Position numbers and translations under genes: made by a program | Shown here: positions 23,930-32,205 of the stretch, piece by piece | Position numbering within the stretch: the first letter of the stretch is position 1 | How the letters are laid out: the number at the start of each line of letters is the position of its first letter | Notes under the pieces: model-generated | What the model was told of the DNA's origin: nothing | Databases searched by the model: none | What the model saw: only the letters and a program-made list of their open reading frames with translations | From: Rhodospirillaceae bacterium | GTDB taxonomy: Bacteria; Pseudomonadota; Alphaproteobacteria; Rhodospirillales; JABHCV01 | Length of the DNA: 43,899 bases | Reading direction: 5' to 3' | Assembly (NCBI GenBank): GCA_013204045.1 | Contig: JABMOQ010000059.1 | Location: 1 to 43,899 of the forward strand

Positions 23930-25975
23930 CTAGTAGGGGCCAAGGGCCGCCAGTTCGCGCCGGAACGACGGCGCATCAATGTTGACCGGTTCATCCAGTT
24001 CGCGGGCGTATCGGTGGCCGGCATAGACCGCCGCCGCGATGGTCGCCGGGGCCAGACAATCGCCGATCCGCACCAGCGATAGGGCGTCACTTTTGACAAG
24101 CTGTTGATAGAGATTATCTTCTGGTAGCCGCATGGTCACCAGTATAACCGAGGCCGCCTGAACGGGCTTCTGTTTGCCCGTATAGACGCAGGCGATATCC
24201 ACATTGCCGGGCTTAATGGCAGCAAGATTATGCAGGGGGATTATATCAACCCCCATTTCCAGCAGCCGGGTCTGGATGCGGCCCTGTTCCAGCGTGTTGT
24301 GGGTCCATGTGGAGGCGTCGGCGGCCGGCGTCACATAGGTGACGTCCAGGCCGCGCCCGCGCAAGGCTTCGGCCATGATGCCGCCCATGTAATAATGGTC
24401 GTCATCAAAGATCACCACCGGCCCGGCGATGTCGGCACCGGCCATAACGTCATCGGGGGTCAGAACCCCGGCCCCGCCGGACCCGGCAATGGCCTTGCAA
24501 TTGGCGCGCCCGATGCCGTCCCGGCGCCAGCGGCTGCCGGTCGCCAGCACCACCTGGGTGGCCCCGAATTCGATCACATGATCTGGCGTAAGATCGCTAT
24601 CCAGATAAATCTCGACGTTGGTCATGGGCTGGATTTGCCCGACCCGGTAATCGACGACGCGCTTCCATGCGGCCAGTCCCGGCAGCAGGCATTCGCGGTT
24701 GACCCGGCCGCCGAGCGCCGTCCCGGCTTCAGCCAGCACCACATCGTAGCCACGCTTGCCCAGGGCGTGGGTGCATTCCAGCCCGGCCGGACCGCTGCCG
24801 ACGACCAGGATGCGGGACTCTGTTTTCTTTGCGGCTATCCGTTCCGGGTGCCAGCCGCGCCGCCATTCTTCGCCCATGGTCGGGTTTTGGGTGCAGCGGA
24901 TCGGTGTCTTGGTGAAGTCGTTGCTGACGCAGATATTGCAGCCGATGCATTCGCGGATGTCTTCGAGGCGGCCTTCCTCGATTTTTTTTGGCAGGAACGG
25001 ATCGGCAATGGACGGCCTTGCCGCCCCGATCATATCGAGGATACCGCGCTTGATTTGGCTGACCATGGCGTCGGGCGAGGTAAAGCGGCCAACGCCGACC
25101 ACCGGCTTCGTCGTTACCTGCTTGACGAAATTGACATAAGGCTCCTGGGCACCTTCTTCGCCGAAGCGCGAGGTTACGGAATCGTTGGCCCAGTCGCTGA
25201 CGTTGACGTCCCACAAATCCGGCAGTTCGGCCAGCATTTCGATAACGTCATGGCTTTCGTCAACCGTGATGCCGTCGGTGCCCAACAGCTCGTCGGTCAC
25301 CAGCCGGACGGCGACGGCGCAGGTGTCGCCGACGGCATCCTTGGTGTCCTCGATCATTTCACGCAGCAACCGCACCCTGTTTTCCAGGGAGCCACCATAT
25401 TCGTCGATACGGTCATTATAGCGGCGGGACAAAAAATGCATGGGCAGGGACAGGTAATGGCCAGCGTAAACATAAACGATATCGAACCCGGCGGCCTTCG
25501 ACCGGATCGCCGCTTCCCGGTGCCAGCGCCGGACATTTTTGATGTCCTGCTTGTCCATGGCATAGGCCTGAACCGGGTCGTAAGCCCCGCCGACCAGATG
25601 GGAAACGCCCATGGGCACTTCCCGGGAATACCGGTTGGTCGTTTCGTGGCCCTGAAAGACCAGCTCGATTCCGGCCAGTCCGCCGTGTTCATGAACGGCG
25701 TCGGTCATGCGCCGCAGGTGCGGGATGTCGGAGTCGTCCCAAATTCGTTCCTCGGCATGGGGCGAGACATCTGATTTCGGATGGATCTCGGCTTCTTCCG
25801 TGCACACCACGGCCCAGCCGCCTTCTGCCTTGATGCCGCGCATGGCGGCGGTGCTGGATGGATTGCGATGGCCCATGCCGTTGCAGTGGGGCACCTGATA
25901 AAACCGGTTTTTGGCCGTTACCGGGCCCAGTTTGATGGGCTCGAACAGAATGTCGTAGCGGGGATCGCGGGTCAT
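23930..25975 (-). CDS. TMADH-family iron-sulfur flavoprotein amine dehydrogenase, copy 2 (681 aa)
   Basis: A paralogue of the gene at 10257 with the same start (MTRDPRYDILFEP) and domain order: FMN barrel with Cys31 in NRFYQVPHC, 4Fe-4S cysteines C343, C346, C349 and C361, then FAD-type domains (ILVVGSGPAGLECTHALG). The catalytic equivalents Tyr170, His173 and Asp265 are kept. In the pocket Trp262 is kept, Tyr60 becomes Glu61 and Trp355 becomes Asp353. As I recall, histamine dehydrogenase has Gln, Trp and Asp at these three places, so this copy resembles a diamine-type pocket. I start it at the ATG at 25975, where the homology begins; an upstream ATG would overlap the glutamine-synthetase gene. 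It lies ten bases after that gene, in one operon with it. Confidence 0.87.
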   Translation of the reverse strand: MTRDPRYDILFEPIKLGPVTAKNRFYQVPHCNGMGHRNPSSTAAMRGIKAEGGWAVVCTEEAEIHPKSDVSPHAEERIWDDSDIPHLRRMTDAVHEHGGLAGIELVFQGHETTNRYSREVPMGVSHLVGGAYDPVQAYAMDKQDIKNVRRWHREAAIRSKAAGFDIVYVYAGHYLSLPMHFLSRRYNDRIDEYGGSLENRVRLLREMIEDTKDAVGDTCAVAVRLVTDELLGTDGITVDESHDVIEMLAELPDLWDVNVSDWANDSVTSRFGEEGAQEPYVNFVKQVTTKPVVGVGRFTSPDAMVSQIKRGILDMIGAARPSIADPFLPKKIEEGRLEDIRECIGCNICVSNDFTKTPIRCTQNPTMGEEWRRGWHPERIAAKKTESRILVVGSGPAGLECTHALGKRGYDVVLAEAGTALGGRVNRECLLPGLAAWKRVVDYRVGQIQPMTNVEIYLDSDLTPDHVIEFGATQVVLATGSRWRRDGIGRANCKAIAGSGGAGVLTPDDVMAGADIAGPVVIFDDDHYYMGGIMAEALRGRGLDVTYVTPAADASTWTHNTLEQGRIQTRLLEMGVDIIPLHNLAAIKPGNVDIACVYTGKQKPVQAASVILVTMRLPEDNLYQQLVKSDALSLVRIGDCLAPATIAAAVYAGHRYARELDEPVNIDAPSFRRELAALGPY

Positions 25976-25985
25976 GGCCGCACCC

Positions 25986-27341
25986 TCAACCGTCAGGCCG
26001 GAGATACCAGGCATATTCCTGCCGCGAAACGACCGACATGAATCTGTCAAGTTCGTCACTTTTGCAGGCGACATAGGCGCGCACATAGTTTGCACCCAGG
26101 TATTCGGCCATCACCTCCGATGCGGCCAGCATATCCAGTGCCGGCCCCCACTTGAAGGGAAGGCCGGGATCCAGCTCAGTGCCGGCGTTGCCGGTTGAAA
26201 TTTCGGGCGGGTGAATTTTGTTTGTGATGCCGTAATGGATGCCGGCCAGGGTCGCGGCGAGGGCCAGATAGGGGTTGGCGTCGGCACCGGCGATCCGATG
26301 CTCGATCCGGCGATTGGTATCGTCGCCGCCGGGAATGCGGATCGCAACCGAGCGGTTATTGACACCCCACGTGCGGCCCACGGGAACATAAATATCGGGG
26401 ACAAAACGACGGAATGAATTGATGTTGGGGCAAAAAATGGCCATGGCGTCGGGCATGGTTTCTATCATTCCGCCGACCGCATGGCGCAGTGTCTCGCTGC
26501 CGGTTTCGTCGCCGCCGGAAAAAACATTATTACCCTTGTCGTCGAGCAGGCTGACATGCATGTGCAGGCCACTGCCCGATTGATCAATATAGGGTTTGGC
26601 CATGAACGTGGCGTCGACTCCATGCTGGTGCGCCACGCCCTTAACGGTGCGGGGCAGCAGCACGGCCGCGTCGGCGGCGGCCAGCGGATCGTCGGTATGC
26701 ATAAGATTGATTTCATACTGGCCGATGGCGAATTCGGCACTCATGGGGCCGATCGGAATTTTCTGCGCCTTGCATGATTCCGTCACCTGATCGAGGAACA
26801 GGGCAAAACCTTCCAGTTCGCTGATCGAAAGCACCTGCATGCCGGAGGCGCGTCGTCCCGTCGCAGGCAGGATCGGCGGTTGCGGCTTGCCATCGAGGGC
26901 GCCTTCAGGGTCGAGCAAATAAAATTCCTGCTCCAGGGCGACGACGGGGCGCAGGCCAAGCGCCGAAAAACGCGCGACGACGCTTGCCAGAATACCCCTG
27001 GGGTCTGTTTCAATAGGTGCGCCGTCATCATCGAACAGGCTGACCAACACCTGTGCCATCGGCTTTTTAAACCATGGCACCGTCACCAGGGTGCCCGCTA
27101 CAGGCCTGGCCGTGGCATCCGGGTCGCCATCGCTGAAGCCGATGCCTTCCGGGTCGTCGCTGTCGCCGGTAACTTCCAGCACAACCGTTGATGCCGGAAT
27201 CTGGAATCCGGATTTGAAGATTTTTTCCAGATCGTTGCGGGCAATCCGTTTGCCGCGGATATATCCACTCATATCCGGCAGCAGTGCGTCGATGGTTTCC
27301 ACATCAGGGTTGTCGCGCAGAAAATCAGAAACTTCAGTCAT
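25986..27341 (-). CDS. puuA: Glutamine synthetase-like gamma-glutamylpolyamine synthetase (451 aa)
   Basis: A glutamine synthetase-fold ligase of PuuA size (451 against about 472 residues). GS blocks visible are LEQEFYLLDPEG, SAEFAIGQYEINLMHTD, FMAKPYIDQSGSGLHMHVSL, and the late IEHRIAGADANPYLALAATL. The N-terminus has a DALLPDMSGYIRGKRI segment typical of the type that glutamylates amines. PuuA couples glutamate to putrescine with ATP, the first step of the Puu pathway. The gene is nine bases after puuB and ten before the second flavoprotein. Ethanolamine or other monoamine ligation is an alternative. Confidence 0.88.
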   Translation of the reverse strand: MTEVSDFLRDNPDVETIDALLPDMSGYIRGKRIARNDLEKIFKSGFQIPASTVVLEVTGDSDDPEGIGFSDGDPDATARPVAGTLVTVPWFKKPMAQVLVSLFDDDGAPIETDPRGILASVVARFSALGLRPVVALEQEFYLLDPEGALDGKPQPPILPATGRRASGMQVLSISELEGFALFLDQVTESCKAQKIPIGPMSAEFAIGQYEINLMHTDDPLAAADAAVLLPRTVKGVAHQHGVDATFMAKPYIDQSGSGLHMHVSLLDDKGNNVFSGGDETGSETLRHAVGGMIETMPDAMAIFCPNINSFRRFVPDIYVPVGRTWGVNNRSVAIRIPGGDDTNRRIEHRIAGADANPYLALAATLAGIHYGITNKIHPPEISTGNAGTELDPGLPFKWGPALDMLAASEVMAEYLGANYVRAYVACKSDELDRFMSVVSRQEYAWYLRPDG

Positions 27342-27350
27342 GGTGTCCCT

Positions 27351-28622
27351 TTAGCTCAAAATATCACGTATTCTATAATACAGCATGCCCAATGCCAGCA
27401 TCGGTGTTCGGATCGGGCCGCCCGGGAACGGCTGATGCTTGATGCGGGCCAGAACATCAAAACGCTCGGCGGTTCCGGCAATGGCGTCTGCAATCAGTTT
27501 ACCGCTCATGCCGGAAAGGGCCACCCCATGGCCGCAGTAGCCGTGGGCAAAGAACACATTGCCACCGATCGACCCCATGTGCGGCATACGGTCCAGCGTG
27601 ATCGCAATGTTGCCGCCCCACGCGTATTCAAGTTTGGCGTCGGCCAACTGGGGGAATACCTTGAGCATCCGCGGCCGCATATAGGAGAACAAATCCTTGG
27701 GCTCGTAGCCGGAATAATTGGCGCGGCCGCCGAATAGCATGCGCCGGTCAGCCGACAGCCGGTAATAATCGACGATGAAGTTGGTATCGGAAATAGCGTC
27801 ATTGTCGCGGATCAGGGAGCGGGCGCGTTCCCCGGACAACGGCTCGGTGGCGACAATGAAACTGCCGACCGGCATCACCCGGTGATAAAGGCTCGGCACA
27901 AGTTTTCCCAAATAGGCATTTCCCGCGGTGACCACGAAGCGCGCCTTGACGGTGCCGTGAGCCGTAGAAACAACCGGGTTGGTTCCTGCTTCAAGCTTGA
28001 TGACACGGGAATCTTCGAAAATACGCACACCGGCTTCGGCGGCCGCACGGGCCAGGCCGAGGGCATAGTTGAGGGGATGCAGGTGGCCGGCATTCCCTTC
28101 CCAAAGGGCACCATGGTAAATGCCGGTGCCTAGACGTTCCTGAAGCGCCGACTTGTCGAGAACGGCGGTATCCTCGTAACCGTAGCGCGCCCATTCATCG
28201 CGGGTTTCATTGATTCCCGACATATGGCTGGGCTTTACCGCCGTATGCAGATAACCCCATTTCAGGTCGCAATCGATTTTATGCTGCTGGACACGGTCAC
28301 GAATCAGGTCTTTCGACTCGCGTTCGATCTGCCAGCAGATTTGCGCACCTTCCTTGCCGACCAACCCTTCGATGTGCGCCATGGATTTGTTAAAGGCAGT
28401 GCAGATTTGGCCGCCGTTGCGCCCCGATGCCCCCCAGCCGGCGCGCATCTCTTCCAGCAAAACCACATCATAGCCGCGCTCGGCCAGATGCAGGGCCGCC
28501 GAGATCCCGGTGTAGCCACCACCGACAACGCAGACATCGGCGCTAATGTCGCCCACCAAATGTGGATGGCGGGCGTCATCGTTGGCGGTGGCGGCGTAAT
28601 AGGAGGCAGGGAAATCGCTCAT
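27351..28622 (-). CDS. puuB: PuuB-like FAD-dependent amine oxidoreductase (423 aa)
   Basis: A DAO-type FAD enzyme of PuuB length (423 residues). The dinucleotide motif VCVVGGGYTGISAALHLAERG starts near residue 29, followed by GWGASGRNGGQICTAFN, the PuuB/OrdL hallmark, and a C-terminal HGYCGHGVALSGMSGKLIADA. PuuB oxidises gamma-glutamylputrescine to the aldehyde and ammonia. It is the first gene of the long minus-strand operon and has a PuuR-like operator 71 bases upstream. I see no good ribosome binding site at its ATG. Confidence 0.88.
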   Translation of the reverse strand: MSDFPASYYAATANDDARHPHLVGDISADVCVVGGGYTGISAALHLAERGYDVVLLEEMRAGWGASGRNGGQICTAFNKSMAHIEGLVGKEGAQICWQIERESKDLIRDRVQQHKIDCDLKWGYLHTAVKPSHMSGINETRDEWARYGYEDTAVLDKSALQERLGTGIYHGALWEGNAGHLHPLNYALGLARAAAEAGVRIFEDSRVIKLEAGTNPVVSTAHGTVKARFVVTAGNAYLGKLVPSLYHRVMPVGSFIVATEPLSGERARSLIRDNDAISDTNFIVDYYRLSADRRMLFGGRANYSGYEPKDLFSYMRPRMLKVFPQLADAKLEYAWGGNIAITLDRMPHMGSIGGNVFFAHGYCGHGVALSGMSGKLIADAIAGTAERFDVLARIKHQPFPGGPIRTPMLALGMLYYRIRDILS

Positions 28623-28692
28623 AATGGGGAAACGCGCCTTTTAATCTTCGAACATTTTATGCGAAAAAGGATTTTCCCTGATTCCACGCGAG

Positions 28693-28707
28693 TGTTCAAT
28701 ATAATTT
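28693..28707. promoter_or_regulatory. PuuR-like operator upstream of puuB operon
   Basis: The minus strand reads AAATTATATTGAACA, matching 13 of 15 bases of the recalled E. coli PuuR consensus. The outer bases make a partial dyad (GAGTGT on one side, ACACTC on the other, 28690-28713), and 21 of 24 bases match the site before the spuC-like gene. It lies 71 bases upstream of puuB, in the place of a promoter operator. Confidence 0.68.
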
Positions 28708-28764
28708 ACACTCTCCGGGGCCGAACGGCTCGCCGAGCATCTGGAAGTCTCGCCGAGGGCAGCC

Positions 28765-31458
28765 CTACCAGGTCAGCCATTTAAGGACGAACGGATTGCC
28801 GCGGCGCACGAAAACCCGGCGCAGCTCGTCGCCCAGTAAAATCAAGATGGCGAAGGGCACACTCAACATCAGATGCCAGCCTTGCAGCGGCGCCGTGCCG
28901 AAGAACGTGTTAAATGCCGGCACATAGGCAATCAGCCCGAGCATCGCCAATTCCGAGGCGATGCCGAACAGCACCAGCCGGTTGGTGAAAAAACCGACGG
29001 TGAACAGGCTTTGCCGCCGGGTCCGGCAGATGATGACGTCGGCAATCTGGCAAATAATGATCGAGGCGAAGAAACCGGTAATCGCCGTCCGGTATAAGGG
29101 GTCGGCAGGTGCCAGTTGCTGGCCCCATTGCCAGTCGCCGGAATACAGTATGACGAAATAAGTAAAAAATCCGGCCGCCGCCTGCACCATGCCGATGATG
29201 CCGTAGCTCATGCCGAGCAGGTTACGGGTCAGCAGGCGTTCACCACGCGGCCTCGGTTTCTTGTGCATGACATCGGTTTCCGGCGCTTCCGCCCCAAGGC
29301 CCAGCGCCGGTATAATATCGGTGCCAAGATCAATACTAAGAATCAGTACCACGGTCAGCGGTAGCGGAATATCGAGCAGCACATAGGCGATGAACGGCAG
29401 GATTTGCGGAATGTTGCTGGTCAGGATGTAGGCGATAAATTTCTTGATGTTATCGAAGATGGCGCGGCCTTCTTCTATGGCCGCGACGATGGTCGCAAAA
29501 TTGTCGTCCATCAGCACCATGTTGCTGGCTTCCTTGGCCACGTCGGTGCCGATCACGCCCATGGCTACCCCCATGTCGGCGTTTTTCAGCGCTGGCGCAT
29601 CGTTGACGCCATCGCCGGTCACGGTGACGATTTCCCCTTCCGCCTGAAAGGCGCGCACCACCCGAAGTTTCTGTGCCGGCGAAATGCGCGCAAAAATAAG
29701 CTCATCTTTATGAAGCACGGCGGACAGCTGCCGGTCGTCCATGGCCATCAGTTCATTGCCATAAACGACGGTGCCGTGTCCGGTGATCATGCCGATCTGG
29801 CGGGCGATGGTTTTCGCCGTCAGGCCGTGGTCACCGGTCACCATGGCGACCTTGATGCCGGCGGTCCGGCATTTTGACAGCGCATCGGGAACTTCCGGGC
29901 GCGGCGGGTCGATCATGCCGACAATGGCGATAAAGGCATAACCGGATTGCGGTATCCCGAATTCTTTTTCCTCCCGCCAGGCAAGGGCAAGGCCGCGCTC
30001 GCCACGCGCCGCCAGCCGCCTGAAATCATCGAGAACATTTTTTCTGGTGTCGTCGGTCAGCGGCTGAATCGCGCCATCGATAAACAGGCTATCGCACATA
30101 TCCAGAACGATTTCAGGCGCCCCCTTCAGATACGCTTCCTGGCGGTTCGTATGGGGCATTTCGCAGACCGTCAGCATCCACTTCTTTACGGAATCAAATG
30201 GAATTTCATGAATGCGAACAACATCTTGCAGGTCACTGACCGGCCGGATGCCATTGGCGAAAACAAGCATCGCCCCTTCCGTCGGATCGCCCGTATAGCC
30301 ACCTTCGATCAGATGGGCGTTGTTGCAAAGGCTCATCACCTTCCACGCGTATTCCAGCCCCGCCTCATCGAGAAGGCCAAGACTGGTCGAGCTGTGTTCA
30401 TGATGGCCGAGCACCAGAGTCGATACGGCCAGTCTGTTTTGCGTCAGGGTGCCCGTCTTGTCGGTGCAGATCACCGTCGTGCTGCCCAGGGTTTCGACAC
30501 TTTCAAGGTTTTTAATCAGCGCCTTTTTAATCGCCATGCGCTTGCTGGCCATGGTCAGCGACAGGGTGACGGTCGGCAGCAGGCCTTCGGGCACGTTGGC
30601 GACAATGATGCCGATGGCGAATATAAGGCTGCCGATCTCGCCTTTGCCGATGGCGATACTGACAAGGAAAAATAAAACCCCAAGAAAAATGGCGATGCCG
30701 GAAATAACCTTGATGAAATATTTCAGCTCCTTATGGATCGGCGTTTCAACATGGTCCGTTGCCTTGGTCAGCGTGACGATATCGCCGATCTGGGTCGTCA
30801 TGCCCGTATTGCAGACAATCGCCTTGCCGACACCGCTGTTGATCAACATGCCGGAAAAAACCATGTTGCGGCTTTCCTGAATATTGTCGTGGCTGTCGTT
30901 GACATCCAGCCATTGTGGTTCGCTCTCGCCGGTCAGGCTGCTGATGTCTTCTTTCAGGTGGGTTTGTTCAATCAATCGCCCGTCGGCGGGCACCCGGTCG
31001 CCTTCGTAAAGCAGGAACACATCCCCCGGCACCAGCCACTTGGCCTCGACCTCCTGAACCCGGTCATCGCGCATAACCTTGACCACGGAAGGCAGCATCT
31101 TCTTGAAACTTTCCATGATCTTTTCGCTTTGGTGTTCCTGGGCGTAGGTGAACATGGCGTTCAGCACCACCACTCCCAAAAGCGCATAGGCGATGTAAAG
31201 GTTGCCTTGTCCGGGGTCGAGCCGTTCGGCGAGCAAGGCCAGGCCGCCCCCGAACATCAGCAACAGGGCGAAAAAATTTTTAAACTGGTGAAGAAACTTG
31301 ACGATTTCCGGCGTCCGCTGGCGGACCCGGAGTTCGTTAAGGCCGAATTGTTCCAGGCGTCTTTCGGCCTCGGCAGACGTCAGTCCATTTTCCCTGCTTT
31401 CCAGCAGCGTATAGAGCTCGTCAAGCGGAACCTTATGCGGGTTTCTTAGGTCGGCCAT
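28765..31458 (-). CDS. P-type cation ATPase of the Na,K-ATPase-like (P2C) type (897 aa)
   Basis: A full-length P-type ATPase. The actuator loop is SLTGESEP (residues 174-181), the phosphorylated Asp333 is in CTDKTGTLTQ, and the hinge is VTGDGVNDAPALK. Membrane motifs follow Na,K-ATPase rather than SERCA: VANVPEGLL (M4, with Glu291), YILTSNIPQILPF (M5) and SIDLGTDIIPALGL (M6, with both Asp). In M5 the Glu of animal Na,K-ATPase (NIPEITPF) is Gln here. No beta-subunit gene is near. Likely substrates are Na+, K+ or protons; calcium is less likely because the PEGLP motif is absent. It is transcribed alone, between the puuB operator and the methyltransferase gene. Confidence 0.88.
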   Translation of the reverse strand: MADLRNPHKVPLDELYTLLESRENGLTSAEAERRLEQFGLNELRVRQRTPEIVKFLHQFKNFFALLLMFGGGLALLAERLDPGQGNLYIAYALLGVVVLNAMFTYAQEHQSEKIMESFKKMLPSVVKVMRDDRVQEVEAKWLVPGDVFLLYEGDRVPADGRLIEQTHLKEDISSLTGESEPQWLDVNDSHDNIQESRNMVFSGMLINSGVGKAIVCNTGMTTQIGDIVTLTKATDHVETPIHKELKYFIKVISGIAIFLGVLFFLVSIAIGKGEIGSLIFAIGIIVANVPEGLLPTVTLSLTMASKRMAIKKALIKNLESVETLGSTTVICTDKTGTLTQNRLAVSTLVLGHHEHSSTSLGLLDEAGLEYAWKVMSLCNNAHLIEGGYTGDPTEGAMLVFANGIRPVSDLQDVVRIHEIPFDSVKKWMLTVCEMPHTNRQEAYLKGAPEIVLDMCDSLFIDGAIQPLTDDTRKNVLDDFRRLAARGERGLALAWREEKEFGIPQSGYAFIAIVGMIDPPRPEVPDALSKCRTAGIKVAMVTGDHGLTAKTIARQIGMITGHGTVVYGNELMAMDDRQLSAVLHKDELIFARISPAQKLRVVRAFQAEGEIVTVTGDGVNDAPALKNADMGVAMGVIGTDVAKEASNMVLMDDNFATIVAAIEEGRAIFDNIKKFIAYILTSNIPQILPFIAYVLLDIPLPLTVVLILSIDLGTDIIPALGLGAEAPETDVMHKKPRPRGERLLTRNLLGMSYGIIGMVQAAAGFFTYFVILYSGDWQWGQQLAPADPLYRTAITGFFASIIICQIADVIICRTRRQSLFTVGFFTNRLVLFGIASELAMLGLIAYVPAFNTFFGTAPLQGWHLMLSVPFAILILLGDELRRVFVRRGNPFVLKWLTW

Positions 31459-31597
31459 TTCCCCGCACTATATCAGCTTATGGCCAAAAAACGGGGCAAT
31501 TTACGCAAGCCTATTAGCGGCCAAGGCGAAAATATCCTATAACCATAGCAACCTGCCCGTATCCTGTTGGAGCGCCGGGGAGTGGGTGGAAAATTTT

Positions 31598-31603
31598 TAT
31601 AAT
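31598..31603 (+). promoter_or_regulatory. Candidate -10 box before methyltransferase gene
   Basis: A perfect TATAAT lies 18 bases before the methyltransferase start; a Shine-Dalgarno AGGGAGG follows at 31609-31615. No good -35 hexamer is present at the usual distance, and the short distance to the start would give a very short leader, so the promoter call is weak, whereas the ribosome site is clear. Confidence 0.3.
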
Positions 31604-31621
31604 CGGCTAGGGAGGCAATCA

Positions 31622-32182
31622 ATGAAGCTCAACCTGGGGTGCGGCCAAAACCATATGCCCGGTTATGTTAACGTCGACAAGGAACAGGCCGCCAACCCGG
31701 ACCGTCAAGTCGATCTTGAGACCTTTCCGTGGCCGTTTGATGACAATTCAGCCGAGGAAATTGTCATGTCCCACGTGCTTGAACATTTAGGCCAGGATCC
31801 ACAGGTCTTTCTGGGCATCATCAAGGAGCTTTACCGAATCTCGGCACCCAATGCGCAAATAACCATCGTGGTTCCCCATCCGCGTCATGATCATTACCTC
31901 TCCGACCCGACCCACGTTCGCCCCGTGCTTCCCGAAATGATGCACCTTTTTTCCAAGTCATTGAACCGGGAATGTAAGGAAAAGGGCATATCCAACTCGC
32001 CCTTGGGGCTGTACCTGGACGTTGATTTTCATCTTGTAAATGTGAATTTTTATGTCGATGACCGGATCCAGAAGGAAATGAGCGAAGGCAAGCTTAGCCA
32101 GGATGACGTTTCCAAATTAATGATTACCCAAAACAACATCGTTCAGTCGATCACCATGACCTTGCGCGCGATAAAGGCATAA
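31622..32182 (+). CDS. Small class I SAM-dependent methyltransferase (186 aa)
   Basis: The protein opens directly with MKLNLGCGQNHMPGYVNVDK, the glycine-rich motif I of class I methyltransferases of the short 'predicted SAM-dependent methyltransferase' type. MSHVLEHLGQDPQVFL, a family block for motif IV, and HPRHDHYLSDPTHVRP follow. The ATG at 31622 with AGGGAGG seven bases before it is the natural start. The protein is cytosolic by appearance. Relatives are often near polysaccharide or glycan genes, but none are here. The substrate is unknown. It converges with the EamA gene 23 bases on. Confidence 0.85.
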   Translation: MKLNLGCGQNHMPGYVNVDKEQAANPDRQVDLETFPWPFDDNSAEEIVMSHVLEHLGQDPQVFLGIIKELYRISAPNAQITIVVPHPRHDHYLSDPTHVRPVLPEMMHLFSKSLNRECKEKGISNSPLGLYLDVDFHLVNVNFYVDDRIQKEMSEGKLSQDDVSKLMITQNNIVQSITMTLRAIKA

Positions 32183-32205
32183 ATGGAATCTGAGCGGTCG
32201 ATGCC

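Noticed and set aside
24230-25774. A 514-codon plus-strand frame opposite the second flavoprotein gene
   Set aside because: It is the antisense shadow of a strongly conserved gene in GC-rich DNA; its product is rich in Gly, His and Asp with no domain. The same holds for long frames at 20879-22117 and 22720-23985.
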